Below are positions 42,589 through 52,376 of a stretch of 64,000 nucleotides of DNA, piece after piece. Position 1 is the stretch's first letter; each line of letters begins with the position of its first letter. This DNA comes from Bacteroidales bacterium (GTDB taxonomy: Bacteria > Bacteroidota > Bacteroidia > Bacteroidales > P3), in the NCBI GenBank assembly GCA_017647785.1, contig JAGCJW010000002.1, forward strand, positions 16,131 through 80,130, read 5' to 3'. Under the pieces are notes generated by a model. That model saw only the letters and a list, made by a program, of their open reading frames with translations. It searched no databases and was not told the origin of the DNA. The position numbers and the translations under genes are program-made.

Positions 42589-43887
42589 ATGAGTAAAATA
42601 GACGTGCTTCTTGGATTGCAGTGGGGTGATGAAGGAAAAGGAAAAGTAGTTGATGTTTTGACACCTAAATATGATATTGTAGCAAGATTTCAAGGAGGCC
42701 CTAATGCAGGACACACACTAGAGTTTGACGGAATTAAACACGTTTTACATATAATTCCTTCTGGAATTTGTCATAAAGAAAAAATAAATATCATAGGAAA
42801 TGGTGTGTTAATTGAACCTTTGATATTCCAAAAAGAAATATCTACTTTAGAAGAAATAGGATTTGTGCCTACAAACAATCTTTATATTTCTAAAAAAGCA
42901 CACCTTATATTACCAAGTCATAGATTGCTTGATGCTGCTAACGAGGCTTCAAAAGGTGAAAGAAAGATTGGTTCTACCTTAAAGGGAATAGGACCTGCTT
43001 ATACAGATAAGATAGCTCGTACAGGACTTAGAGTGGGAGATATATTCTCAAGTAATTTTGTGGCTAACTACGAAAAAATAAAACAAAGTCATATTAGAAT
43101 CATTAAATCTTTAGGATTTGATGAAAATTCTTTCATAATAGAAAATCAACCTCTTTGTGAATACGAAGCAAAATGGCTTGAGTCACTTGAAAACTTAAAG
43201 AGATTTAACATAATCAATAGTGAATATTATATCAATCAAGCTTTAGATGAAGGTAAGAAAATCTTAGCAGAAGGTGCACAAGGCTCTATGCTTGACATAG
43301 ATTTTGGTTCTTATCCTTTTGTAACTTCTTCTAATACCATTACAGCAGGAGTTTGTTCTGGTCTAGGTATAGCTCCTTCAAGAATAGGTAAAGTGTTCGG
43401 AATTTGTAAAGCTTATTGTACAAGAGTAGGTAGTGGACCATTTCCAACAGAATTGTTTGATGAAAACGGAGAACAATTAAGACAACAAGGAAGAGAGTTT
43501 GGATCTACAACAGGACGTCCAAGACGTTGTGGCTGGTTTGATATTCCTGCATTGAAATATGCTTGTATGTTAAACGGAGTAACACATCTAATGTTAATGA
43601 AAATAGATGTGATGAACGAGTTTGAAACTATCAAATACTGTGAAGAATACATCATTGATGGAGAAAGAACAATGGAATTGCCTTTTGATATGGAGCAAAG
43701 CATTGAACCAATTTATTCTTCATGTCCAGGTTGGAAACAAGATCTTCAAGGAATAGACAAGTTTGAAGACTTGCCTGAAAATATGAAATCATACATAGGT
43801 TTGTTGGAAGAAAAAACAGGTTTGCCTATAGTTTTAGTTTCAACAAGTCCTAATAGAAAAGATACAATCTTAAAAGCAGAAATTTAA
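42589..43887 (+). CDS. purA: Adenylosuccinate synthetase
   Basis: This 432-aa enzyme makes adenylosuccinate from IMP, aspartate and GTP in AMP synthesis. The P-loop region LGLQWGDEGKGKVVD has the catalytic Asp, GGPNAGHT follows, then STLKGIGPAYTDK, and STTGRPRRCGWFD in the C-terminal half. It starts at ATG 42589 (MSKIDVLLG), the usual N-terminus. It is followed 14 bases later by the PepSY-like gene, so read-through is possible. Confidence 0.97.
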   Translation: MSKIDVLLGLQWGDEGKGKVVDVLTPKYDIVARFQGGPNAGHTLEFDGIKHVLHIIPSGICHKEKINIIGNGVLIEPLIFQKEISTLEEIGFVPTNNLYISKKAHLILPSHRLLDAANEASKGERKIGSTLKGIGPAYTDKIARTGLRVGDIFSSNFVANYEKIKQSHIRIIKSLGFDENSFIIENQPLCEYEAKWLESLENLKRFNIINSEYYINQALDEGKKILAEGAQGSMLDIDFGSYPFVTSSNTITAGVCSGLGIAPSRIGKVFGICKAYCTRVGSGPFPTELFDENGEQLRQQGREFGSTTGRPRRCGWFDIPALKYACMLNGVTHLMLMKIDVMNEFETIKYCEEYIIDGERTMELPFDMEQSIEPIYSSCPGWKQDLQGIDKFEDLPENMKSYIGLLEEKTGLPIVLVSTSPNRKDTILKAEI

Positions 43888-43901
43888 TAAAATAGATAAG
43901 T

Positions 43902-44978
43902 ATGAAACGTATAATATTAGTGAGCTTATTGTTAGCCTTATCTTTGGGGCTTAATGCACAAAAGTTACGAAACTCAGATATACCGCAAGAAGTTAGATTA
44001 GGTTTGGAAAATACTTATTCAGACTATAAATTACAAGGTTGGTATTTTGAAACAGGACAATATGTTGCGGAAATAAGCATAGATGAACAAATAGGAAGAG
44101 TGTTTTTGACAGCAACAGGTAATTGGCAGTTTACAATATTTAATGTAGCAGAGCAAGAATTACCAACATTAGTTGCTAACTATTTCTTAAACAACTATCC
44201 AGGATATAGAATCAAAAAATCAGAATACATAGAAGATTTTTCAGGAGATAACTATTATAGACTAATAATAGCAATGAAAGGTCTTGGTCAAACAGAATAT
44301 GAAATGATTTTTGACCCAAGAGGAAAACTTACAAAGACTAATGCACCTGATCCAGATTTTGTTAAGAAAGACTATATCTCACGTTTAAATCCAGAAGCTA
44401 TAGAATACAGACAAAGAAAAATGGCTGAAAGAGCAGAAATGGATGGAAGTGGTTTGGAAATAAGAATTGATGATGATGTAAAGAGCGCAGGAAAGAAAAA
44501 ATCAAAAGATGTTGAAATAGATGTTCCTGAAACACTTAATATATCAGCTACTCCAGAAGAAGTTTTGACTGCTTTCAAAAAGAAATTCCCAAGAATAGAA
44601 GAGGTTGAATGGGTTGCTGAAGGTGAAAATTTTAAAGCTTTGTTTGAAAACAGAGGAATTAAAACAGAGTTGGTATACAAAGCAGATGGTATGTTAATGA
44701 CAACTTCAAAAGAAGTTTTGAAAGAACGTTACCCTCGTCCATTAATGAAGGATTTGACAGAACGTTATCCAAATGCTAAAATAGAAAAATTCCAAAAAGT
44801 GGAATATGATATGAAGTATAGAAAAACTGTTACTGACAGAAAATTAGATACATACTTTTATATAGAATTATCAGAAAAAATAAAAGGTAAAAAAGATAAA
44901 AAATACATCAAACTAACCTACGATAAATCGTTTAGATATCAAGGATTAGTTGGTTCAAATGATGAATACGAAGATTAA
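43902..44978 (+). CDS. Secreted PepSY-like protein
   Basis: This 358-aa protein has a signal peptide (MKRIILVSLL..., ending LNA before Q20). Two PepSY-like (DUF2874-type) regions are visible: about 25-150 (IPQEVRLGLENTYSDYKLQGWYFETGQYVAEI...) and about 225-350 (EVLTAFKKKFPRIEEVEWVAEGENFKALFE, then MKDLTERYPNAKIEKF). They are joined by a charged linker rich in K, E and D. It is likely periplasmic; family function is unknown. It overlaps the OstA-like gene by about 20 bases. Confidence 0.8.
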   Translation: MKRIILVSLLLALSLGLNAQKLRNSDIPQEVRLGLENTYSDYKLQGWYFETGQYVAEISIDEQIGRVFLTATGNWQFTIFNVAEQELPTLVANYFLNNYPGYRIKKSEYIEDFSGDNYYRLIIAMKGLGQTEYEMIFDPRGKLTKTNAPDPDFVKKDYISRLNPEAIEYRQRKMAERAEMDGSGLEIRIDDDVKSAGKKKSKDVEIDVPETLNISATPEEVLTAFKKKFPRIEEVEWVAEGENFKALFENRGIKTELVYKADGMLMTTSKEVLKERYPRPLMKDLTERYPNAKIEKFQKVEYDMKYRKTVTDRKLDTYFYIELSEKIKGKKDKKYIKLTYDKSFRYQGLVGSNDEYED

Positions 44979-46419
44979 AACAAAGAATAATATAGTTAGC
45001 ATAGTGTTTATGTTAGCTGTATTTTCATTTTCTACATTATCAGCACAAAAAGAAATAAGTTATAGTTCAGATTGGGGAGAGAAAAAACCTTCTTTCCCCA
45101 ATCACTTAATATTAAAAAACAATGTTGTTTTTAATCATGAAGGAATGACTATGACTTGTGACTCTGCCGTATTCAATACCCAAGACAATATAATCAACGC
45201 TTACAATAATATTCATATCTATCAAGATACTCTTCATTTATATGGAGATGAGTTTGTTTATGATGCAAATATAAAGGTTGCAGAAGTATTTGGAGAAATA
45301 GTAACATTACATGATGATGAAGTTACTTTGCAAACAGATTATCTTGTAATGGATAGAGTTGACCAAACCGTACGATATACTACTCATGCAAATATATGGG
45401 ATAAGGAAAATACTATGGAAAGTCAAATGGGTACTTATTTCATAGAAACTAAAACTTTTGAATTTGCACAAGATGTAATAATCAAAACACCTAAAGCGGA
45501 TATATTTTCAGATTCAATATTCTACAATAGCAAAACAGATGATGCTTTGCTTTATGCAAATAATTTAATTGTTTCAGATTCAAAATCACTTGTTGCAGAT
45601 AGTATATACTACAATACAGACACAGAATATTCAAAAGCTTATAATAACGTTCATTTAGTTGATACTGCAAATCAAGTAATAGCATATTCTTCTTATTTAG
45701 AAAAAGATGAAAAATCATCAGTGCCATATATGTTTTTAAGTCAAGATATATTGGTGCAACAAATAGAAAATCAAGATACTCTTCATTTGCATTGCGATAC
45801 TATATGGATTAATTTTGATACTGCAATGAATGCCGAAGAGGTTTATGCTTATCATTATCTTAAATTTTATAGAAAAGATATGCAAGGTGCTTCTGATAAT
45901 TTGTACTATGATATAAAAGATTCATTAGTGTATTTTTTAGGAGAACCGATTTTGTGGAGCGAAAGCAATCAATTTACAGCAGATACCATAAGTCTTAAGA
46001 TTGATAATAACATTGTGAAAGAAATGTATATGTATCCGAATGTTATAATAGCTCAAAATTCAGATACAACTACATCGCAATATTTTAATCAAATAGGAGG
46101 ACGAAAGTTTAGAGCAGATTTCTCAAATAATAAAATCAAATTTGCTGAAATAGAACATCAAGTTAAGAGTATATTTTATTTTTGGGAAGAGGGTAAAAAA
46201 GCGAAAAAACTTACAGGTGTAAATATAGGAGAGAGTAGTAAACTAAATCTTTATTTTGAAAAGGGACAACTTAAAAAAATGACAGCAATAGATTTGCCTA
46301 AATTTTATTTAGATGATTATTACAGAATAAATAAAAGTGAGAAAACTCTAAAAGGATTTAGTTGGTTGGAGCAACATCGTCCTATGACAAAAATGGATAT
46401 ATTTAAGCATAGAGATTGA
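44959..46419 (+). CDS. OstA/LptA-like LPS transport protein
   Basis: This 486-aa protein has a signal peptide (VSIVFMLAVFSFSTLSAQ) and a long OstA-type beta-jellyroll region (about 45-420). The repeating pattern V-F-N-E-G-M-T-M-T-C-D-S-A-V-F and D-T-L-H-L-Y-G-D-E-F is the same type as LptA. LptA bridges inner and outer membranes for LPS. The protein is longer than LptA (about 180 aa) and is the large Bacteroidota form of unproven role. It starts at ATG 44959 or 44962, inside the end of the previous gene. Confidence 0.8.
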   Translation: MMNTKIKTKNNIVSIVFMLAVFSFSTLSAQKEISYSSDWGEKKPSFPNHLILKNNVVFNHEGMTMTCDSAVFNTQDNIINAYNNIHIYQDTLHLYGDEFVYDANIKVAEVFGEIVTLHDDEVTLQTDYLVMDRVDQTVRYTTHANIWDKENTMESQMGTYFIETKTFEFAQDVIIKTPKADIFSDSIFYNSKTDDALLYANNLIVSDSKSLVADSIYYNTDTEYSKAYNNVHLVDTANQVIAYSSYLEKDEKSSVPYMFLSQDILVQQIENQDTLHLHCDTIWINFDTAMNAEEVYAYHYLKFYRKDMQGASDNLYYDIKDSLVYFLGEPILWSESNQFTADTISLKIDNNIVKEMYMYPNVIIAQNSDTTTSQYFNQIGGRKFRADFSNNKIKFAEIEHQVKSIFYFWEEGKKAKKLTGVNIGESSKLNLYFEKGQLKKMTAIDLPKFYLDDYYRINKSEKTLKGFSWLEQHRPMTKMDIFKHRD

Positions 46420-46479
46420 CAAAATGTCATAAAATAAAGAACGGAATAAAAATTACATATACTTCATTGCAAATTGATT

Positions 46480-47058
46480 ATGTTTAATAAGAAAAAAAAG
46501 AATAAAATCATGGAAGAACAACAAAAGACTGTTGAAGAAAGAGAAGAAATTTTGAACGAAGAAAATCAAGAACAAGAAGAACAACTTCAAGAAGAACCAA
46601 AAAGTAAAGAAGAAGAATTAGGCGAAAAATTAGAAGAATTAAATAAAAAATATCTTTTATTATACTCTGACTTTGAAAATTACAGAAAACGTTCTTCGAA
46701 AGAGAAATTTGAATTAATTCAAACTGCTGCAGAAAATACAATAAAAGACTTACTACCTGTTGTAGATGACTATGAAAGAGCATTAGCAAATTTTGAGCAA
46801 TTTGAAGATGAAAAATTCGCAAAAACTAAAGAAGGTTTAGAACTAATCTATAATAAGTTGATGTCAGTTCTTACACAAAAAGGATTGAAACCAATGAATG
46901 CAAAAGGCACAAAATTTGATGAAAATATTCATGAAGCAATAGCTCAAATGCCTGCTGCAAGTGAAGAACAAAAAGGAATGGTATTAGATGAAACAACAAA
47001 AGGTTATTATCTGCATGATAAAGTAATCAGATATGCCAAAGTAGTTGTTGCGATGTAA
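46480..47058 (+). CDS. grpE: GrpE nucleotide exchange factor
   Basis: This 192-aa co-chaperone exchanges ADP for ATP on DnaK. A very acidic, Glu/Gln-rich N-terminus (about 10-50) leads into the long coiled coil ([27 protein letters not shown]) and the C-terminal beta domain ([35 protein letters not shown]). The start ATG at 46480 is chosen; ATG 46510 is possible. dnaJ follows after 26 bases, while dnaK is not in the window. Confidence 0.95.
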   Translation: MFNKKKKNKIMEEQQKTVEEREEILNEENQEQEEQLQEEPKSKEEELGEKLEELNKKYLLLYSDFENYRKRSSKEKFELIQTAAENTIKDLLPVVDDYERALANFEQFEDEKFAKTKEGLELIYNKLMSVLTQKGLKPMNAKGTKFDENIHEAIAQMPAASEEQKGMVLDETTKGYYLHDKVIRYAKVVVAM

Positions 47059-47084
47059 GAAAAGGAACAAAAGAACAAAAGACT

Positions 47085-48236
47085 ATGTCAAAGAGAGATT
47101 ATTATGAAGTGCTTGGGGTATCGAAAGATGCTACAGAGGACGAATTAAAAAAAGCATATAGAAAATTAGCTATTAAATATCACCCTGATAAGAATCCAGG
47201 AGATGCATCTGCTGAAGAAAAATTCAAAGAAGCAGCAGAAGCTTATGATGTATTGAGAGATAAAGATAAGAGAGCAAGATACGACCAATTTGGACACGCA
47301 GGAGTAGATGGACAAGGTGGCTTTGGCGGTGGAGCTGGTATGAATATGGATGATATTTTCTCTATGTTTGGAGATATATTCGGCGGTGGCTTTGGTGGTT
47401 TTGGCGGTTTTGGACAAAGAAGTAGTGGAAGAGGAAAAAGAGTTAATAAAGGAGGAAATCTTCGTATTAGAGTTAAGCTTACATTAGAAGAAATTGAACA
47501 AGAAATAGAAAAGAAAATAAAAGTTAAAAAATATGTAGCTTGTAAAACTTGTGGAGGTAGTGGAGCTAAAGCAGGTTCTGAAAAAACTACTTGTTCTCAT
47601 TGTGGAGGTTCTGGAGTTATAATACAAGTCCAAAGAACAATCTTAGGAAACATGCAAACTCAAACTACTTGTCCACATTGTAATGGTGAAGGTAGCATAA
47701 TCAAAGATAAATGTCCTGATTGTAGAGGAGAAGGAATTGTTCAAAGCGAAGAAATTGTAGAAATCAAAATTCCTGCTGGAGTTTCTGATGGTATGCAATT
47801 AGCAATGAGAGGATTAGGAAATGCTGGAGCAAGAAACGGAATAAATGGAGATTTGATTGTAGTTGTAGAAGAGGTTGACCACGAAGTATTTGAAAGAGAT
47901 GGCAATAACCTATGTATGCAAACTTATATCACTTTCTCTGAAGCAGTTCAAGGTACAACAATCGAAGTTCCTACTTTAAGTGGTAAAGTTAAATTTAAAA
48001 TAGAACAAGGAATGCCTTCAGGTAAAGTTTTCCGTTTAAAAGGTAAAGGTTTGCCTGATGTAAATGGATATTCAAAAGGAGATTTATTAGTAAGGGTAGA
48101 TGTTTGGGTGCCAAAAAGCTATACAAAAGAAGAAAAGAAAATATTAGATGAACTTTCAAAATTAGAAAGCTTTAATCCTAAACCTAATGCCAAAGAAAAG
48201 AGCTTCTTTGAAAAAATGAAGAATATGTTTTCTTAA
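47085..48236 (+). CDS. dnaJ: Chaperone DnaJ
   Basis: This 383-aa type I Hsp40 has a J domain with HPD (about residues 4-68), a Gly/Phe-rich linker (about 75-115), and four CxxCxGxG zinc motifs ([32 protein letters not shown]; about 150-215). Substrate-binding domains follow to the C-terminus. It delivers unfolded proteins to DnaK and stimulates its ATPase. It is co-transcribed with grpE; nrnA follows after 11 bases. Confidence 0.97.
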   Translation: MSKRDYYEVLGVSKDATEDELKKAYRKLAIKYHPDKNPGDASAEEKFKEAAEAYDVLRDKDKRARYDQFGHAGVDGQGGFGGGAGMNMDDIFSMFGDIFGGGFGGFGGFGQRSSGRGKRVNKGGNLRIRVKLTLEEIEQEIEKKIKVKKYVACKTCGGSGAKAGSEKTTCSHCGGSGVIIQVQRTILGNMQTQTTCPHCNGEGSIIKDKCPDCRGEGIVQSEEIVEIKIPAGVSDGMQLAMRGLGNAGARNGINGDLIVVVEEVDHEVFERDGNNLCMQTYITFSEAVQGTTIEVPTLSGKVKFKIEQGMPSGKVFRLKGKGLPDVNGYSKGDLLVRVDVWVPKSYTKEEKKILDELSKLESFNPKPNAKEKSFFEKMKNMFS

Positions 48237-48247
48237 TTCAAGAAAAA

Positions 48248-49270
48248 ATGATTTTAAATGAAGAAACAATAAAACGATTCTTGAAATTAATAGAATCATC
48301 TAACAATATAGTACTTTTATCTCACTTTAACCCAGATGGAGATGCTATAGGCTCTACCGTTGGTTTGTATAAGTTTTTAAGGGAGTATGGAAAGGAGAAT
48401 TTATGTATTATTTATCCAAATGAATATCCTGAAAACTTTTCTTTTCTTTATGAAGGCGTAAACCATATTATATCAAGCAATGGACTTCTAAATGCGAAAC
48501 AAGTAATAAAAGAAGCTGATTTGTTGATATATATGGATTTGAATAAACTATCTCGTACTTCAGAAGAATTAGAACAATACTTGCAAGAACAAACTGCACC
48601 AACAGTATTGATAGATCATCATATTAATCCTGATAAATTTGATGTTGTTTTTTCGGAAGAAGAAGCTTCTTCAACCTGCGAATTAACTTATAAAATAATA
48701 AAAAAAATAGATTCTTCAAAACTAAATAAAGAAATAGGCAAAGCTTTATATACAGGACTTTGTACAGATACAGGCTCATTTAGTTATTCTTGCTCAAGAA
48801 GAGATTGTTTTGATATAGCAGCTGATTTAGTAGAATTAGGAGTTGAAGTAGCTCCTTTAAAACGACAAATATTTGACTTGTCTTCAGAAAGTCGTTTGAA
48901 ATTATTAGGATATTTGTTAAGTGAAAAATTAAGAGTTTTTCCTGAATATAGAACAGCTTATATATCCGTTTCAGCTAAAGAATTAAGACAATTCAATTTT
49001 AAGAAAGGAGACTTAGAGGGTGTTGTTAATTATTGCTTACGCATAGAAGGAGTAGAATTTGCAGCCTTAATATCAGAACGTCAAGATTCTATTAGATTAT
49101 CATTCCGTTCATTAACACCATCAATAGATGTAAATAAATTTGCTAATAAATATTGGAATGGTGGTGGTCATCAATTAGCAGCAGGAGGTACGTCAAAAGA
49201 AAGTTTAGAAGAAGTAGTAGAAAGATTTGAAAAACAAGTTAAAAGCAAACTTTATGAAACGATTGATTAA
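48248..49270 (+). CDS. nrnA: DHH-family phosphoesterase, NrnA-like
   Basis: This 340-aa protein has the DHH motifs SHFNPDGDAIGS, a DLN metal site, VLIDHHINP, and CTDTGSF, followed by a DHHA1 domain ending NGGGHQLAAGG. Enzymes of this type degrade nanoRNAs (2-5 nt) and can dephosphorylate 3'-phosphoadenosine 5'-phosphate. It is cytoplasmic. The first FKBP gene begins inside its last 17 bases. Confidence 0.93.
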   Translation: MILNEETIKRFLKLIESSNNIVLLSHFNPDGDAIGSTVGLYKFLREYGKENLCIIYPNEYPENFSFLYEGVNHIISSNGLLNAKQVIKEADLLIYMDLNKLSRTSEELEQYLQEQTAPTVLIDHHINPDKFDVVFSEEEASSTCELTYKIIKKIDSSKLNKEIGKALYTGLCTDTGSFSYSCSRRDCFDIAADLVELGVEVAPLKRQIFDLSSESRLKLLGYLLSEKLRVFPEYRTAYISVSAKELRQFNFKKGDLEGVVNYCLRIEGVEFAALISERQDSIRLSFRSLTPSIDVNKFANKYWNGGGHQLAAGGTSKESLEEVVERFEKQVKSKLYETID

Positions 49271-49805
49271 TCTGCTTTTGATGATATTTCTTTTAATCAA
49301 TTATTCTTGTGGAAGGTCTTATAGAGAAGAAGATTTAACACAAGAAATTAAGACGGAACAAGATTCTATAAGAGAAAGACAAGCTTTAATCAAAGAAAAC
49401 TTGGAAAAAACCAATCAAATTGTAATTGCAAAGGAATTAGAAAAAATTAGAACATTTATAGAAAGAAGTTCTTGGCAAATGCAAGAAAAAGATGGTGTGT
49501 TTATTCAAATTCTTGATAAAGGTAATAGTAAAACCTTTCAAGATGGAGAAAAGCTTTCTCTTGACTATCAATGCAAATTATTAAGCGGAGAAGAAGTTTA
49601 TAATAGCAAGACAGATGGTAAAATATATATTAAAATAGGTACTCAATCTGATTGTCCATTAGGACTTCAAAAAGCAGTAAGCAGTCTTTATCATAAATGT
49701 AAGGCAAGAATAATAGTACCTTCAAGTTTAGCATACGGATTGGCAGGAGATGGAAATAAAGTTCCGAGGGCAGCTACTTTGATTTATGAAATAGAAATAG
49801 ATTAA
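49254..49805 (+). CDS. FKBP-type peptidyl-prolyl isomerase lipoprotein 1
   Basis: This 183-aa protein starts at ATG 49254, where the lipoprotein signal begins (lipobox ending at C19 in LINYSCG). A charged helical linker (about 25-75) precedes an FKBP domain (about 85-183: GEKLSLDYQCKLLSGEEVYN, CPLGLQKAVSSLYHKCKARIIVPSSLAYGL). Some expected active-site aromatics are replaced, so activity may be weak. It resembles GldI, an FKBP lipoprotein linked to gliding/T9SS in flavobacteria. It is the first of three FKBP genes in tandem. Confidence 0.85.
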   Translation: MKRLINLLLMIFLLINYSCGRSYREEDLTQEIKTEQDSIRERQALIKENLEKTNQIVIAKELEKIRTFIERSSWQMQEKDGVFIQILDKGNSKTFQDGEKLSLDYQCKLLSGEEVYNSKTDGKIYIKIGTQSDCPLGLQKAVSSLYHKCKARIIVPSSLAYGLAGDGNKVPRAATLIYEIEID

Positions 49806-49821
49806 AACAGTTTAATCAAAT

Positions 49822-50661
49822 ATGAAACAAAATAGAATAATTATACTATTTATCTTATTTATAGCTATATCTTGTGGTAAGAAAGAAAGTAATTCCGACT
49901 TTATTATTACAGAAAAAGGTTTTAAATTCAAACATTGCATTGAAAATAAAACATCGCCTAAGATAAATGTAGGGGATATAATACTTGGAGAAATAGAAAT
50001 ACGTCAAAATGATAGTATTTTATACAGCAATTTCGGAAGTCCAAATAGATTATTCAAAGTAAATGCAGATTCTACATCAGAATTTGATAAACTACTTTTA
50101 AATATGCATATAGGAGATTCAGTAATAATAGAACCTCCTATAGATAGTATAGTGTCACATGTAGCAAATATAATAGCGAAACCTGCAGACAAAATAAGAT
50201 TTTATATAAAAGTTCATCAAATTATTTCACAAAGAGAACTAACTGACCATGATAGACAAGTTATAGCAAATCAACAAACAGAGGATTCTTTACTTTTTGA
50301 ATATGTATTAAGAAACTATCCTAAAGCAGAGAAAAAGCCAAGTGGGTTATATATATTAGAACATAAACAAACTGATAAAATATCAGCAGAATTTGGTAAA
50401 AGAATTGCAGTGTATTATTCAGTAACAGATACAACAGGAAGACTTCTTGATAGCAATAAAGACATTAAACCATTTGAATTCACTTTAGGAGATGATGGTT
50501 TAATAGCTGGTTGGACAGAAGGATTGTCATATATGAAAGAAGGAGAGAAGATGAAAATCTTAATTCCTTCAAAAATAGCGTACGGCGAATCAGGCTATGG
50601 AGCAATAGCACCATATACACCGCTAATATTTGATTTACATTTAGTAAAAGTAGAGGAATAA
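49822..50661 (+). CDS. FKBP-type peptidyl-prolyl isomerase lipoprotein 2
   Basis: This 279-aa protein is a lipoprotein (lipobox ending at C18 in FIAISCGKK). It has an N-terminal FKBP-like domain that looks degenerate (about 45-140) and a C-terminal FKBP domain (about 175-277: RIAVYYSVTDTTGRLLDSNKD, GDDGLIAGWTEGLSYMKEGEKMKILIPSKIAYGESGYGAIAPYTPLIFDLHLVKV). It is periplasmic or outer-membrane anchored and probably folds exported proteins. It lies 16 bases after FKBP 1 and 13 before FKBP 3. Confidence 0.9.
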   Translation: MKQNRIIILFILFIAISCGKKESNSDFIITEKGFKFKHCIENKTSPKINVGDIILGEIEIRQNDSILYSNFGSPNRLFKVNADSTSEFDKLLLNMHIGDSVIIEPPIDSIVSHVANIIAKPADKIRFYIKVHQIISQRELTDHDRQVIANQQTEDSLLFEYVLRNYPKAEKKPSGLYILEHKQTDKISAEFGKRIAVYYSVTDTTGRLLDSNKDIKPFEFTLGDDGLIAGWTEGLSYMKEGEKMKILIPSKIAYGESGYGAIAPYTPLIFDLHLVKVEE

Positions 50662-50674
50662 AAACATAAGAACA

Positions 50675-51556
50675 ATGAAAAAATTAAGCATTATTATTTT
50701 AAGCCTATTGATAAGTGGAATAGGTTTCGCTCAAATCCCACAAGGCTTTAAACAAGACAAGTCAGGAGTAATTTACAGAGTAGAAAAAGCAAATCCAGAA
50801 GGTAAACAAATCACTGAAGGAACAATAGTGCATGGTCATTATGCAGTAAGCTTTGGAGATTCTTTAGTATTTGATAACTCAAATCAACCAGTAGCTCCAA
50901 TGTTTGGTGCGATGAGTCAAAATAAAGCTTTTCAAGGAGATTTAATTGATGGATTGTTTTTGATGAAAGAAGGAGAAACATTTACATTTGCTTTTTGTTA
51001 TGACTCTATTTCAAAAGTTCAACAAGTACCACCTTTTTTCAAAAAAGATGAATACGCTTATTACAAAGTATATGTAGCAAAATCACAATCTTTAGAATCT
51101 TTCCAAAAAGAGCAAGACTCTATTCAAAAAGCTCAAATGAGAATTAATGATAGCTTGCAATTAATTGAAAGTGATTTAGTAATGGATTACCTTGCAAAAA
51201 ATCAAATATCAAACATACATTTTGATGGTATTTATTACAAAAAGTTATCATCTGGAAGTGGAGAAAAACCACAAGCTAAAGATCAAGTAAAGGTTCATTA
51301 CACAGGAAAATTCCTTGATGGTAGAGTATTTGATTCTTCAATTCCAAGAAACGAACCTTTATCATTTACAATAGGTGCAGGACAAATGATAAAAGGTTTT
51401 GAAATAGGAGTAAAACTAATGCAAAAAGGTGAAAAAGCAGTAATTGTAATACCATCATCTTTAGCATATGGAGGAAGACAAAGAGGAGAAATTCCACCAT
51501 ATTCTCCATTGGTATTTGAATTAGAGTTAGTAGAAATTATTTCACCAAGCAAATAA
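50675..51556 (+). CDS. FKBP-type peptidyl-prolyl isomerase 3 (secreted)
   Basis: This 293-aa protein has a cleavable signal peptide (ending GFA before Q20) and no lipobox cysteine. An N-terminal FKBP-like domain (about 35-130) and a helical linker precede a canonical C-terminal FKBP domain (about 195-290: DQVKVHYTGKFLDGRVFDSSI, GAGQMIKGFEIGVKLMQKGEKAVIVIPSSLAYG, IPPYSPLVFELELVEI) with the active-site residues kept. It is the most complete of the three. It is followed after six bases by the exonuclease gene. Confidence 0.92.
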   Translation: MKKLSIIILSLLISGIGFAQIPQGFKQDKSGVIYRVEKANPEGKQITEGTIVHGHYAVSFGDSLVFDNSNQPVAPMFGAMSQNKAFQGDLIDGLFLMKEGETFTFAFCYDSISKVQQVPPFFKKDEYAYYKVYVAKSQSLESFQKEQDSIQKAQMRINDSLQLIESDLVMDYLAKNQISNIHFDGIYYKKLSSGSGEKPQAKDQVKVHYTGKFLDGRVFDSSIPRNEPLSFTIGAGQMIKGFEIGVKLMQKGEKAVIVIPSSLAYGGRQRGEIPPYSPLVFELELVEIISPSK

Positions 51557-51562
51557 ACTTCT

Positions 51563-52372
51563 ATGAAATTAAATCTTACAAAGCCACTTATCGTTTTTGA
51601 TATAGAATCCACAGGATTAATTGTCGGAAGAGATAAAATAGTGGAATTATGTATGATAAAAGTAATGCCTGATGGTAGTGAAATAGAGAAACTTTATCGT
51701 ATAAATCCATGTATGCCTATTCCTAAAGAAGTGACTGCAATACATGGAATATCAGATGCAGATGTTGCTGACTGTCCTTCTTTTGAACAGTTGGCACCAT
51801 CTTTAATTGATTTTATAGGAAACGCAGATTTGTGTGGTTATAACTCAAATAAGTTTGATGTACCTTTGTTAGTAGAAGAATTTTTGAGAGCAGGCTATGA
51901 CTTTTCTTTACATAATAGAAGGATAATAGATGTTCAAAATATTTTTCATAAGATGGAACCTCGAACATTAAAGGGCGCTTATAAATTCTATTGTGATAAA
52001 GAACTTACAAATGCTCATACAGCTAATGCAGATACAAGAGCAACACTTGAAATTTTCAAAACACAATTAGATAGATACCAGGGGGTAGAATACGAAGATA
52101 ATGAAGGAAAAGTAACTACTCCAATAGTTAATGATATGAATAAGTTGTCTGTATTTACTAAAACAGGAAATTGGGCTGATTTAGTAGGACATATCTATTA
52201 CAATAGTAATAATAAAGAATGCTTTAACTTCGGTAAATACAAAGGAGTTGAAGTGGAGGTTGTTTTTGAAAAAGAACCAACATATTATGCATGGATGATG
52301 AATTCCGATTTTCCATTATCTACAAAAAAATTGATTACAGAAATCAGAACAAGAAAACTTTTTAAGAAATAG
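51563..52372 (+). CDS. DnaQ-like 3'-5' exonuclease
   Basis: This 269-aa DEDDh nuclease has Exo I FDIESTGL (D13, E15), Exo II NSNKFDVPLL, and Exo III HTANADTRAT. After residue ~200 there is a small domain (FNFGKYKGVEVEVVFEKEPTYYAWMMNSDFPLSTKKLI) of the DUF3820/'quorum-sensing-regulated virulence factor' type often fused to such exonucleases. It could be the proofreading-like epsilon subunit or an independent repair/RNA exonuclease; the C-terminal domain favours the latter. Confidence 0.88.
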   Translation: MKLNLTKPLIVFDIESTGLIVGRDKIVELCMIKVMPDGSEIEKLYRINPCMPIPKEVTAIHGISDADVADCPSFEQLAPSLIDFIGNADLCGYNSNKFDVPLLVEEFLRAGYDFSLHNRRIIDVQNIFHKMEPRTLKGAYKFYCDKELTNAHTANADTRATLEIFKTQLDRYQGVEYEDNEGKVTTPIVNDMNKLSVFTKTGNWADLVGHIYYNSNNKECFNFGKYKGVEVEVVFEKEPTYYAWMMNSDFPLSTKKLITEIRTRKLFKK

Positions 52373-52376
52373 AATT

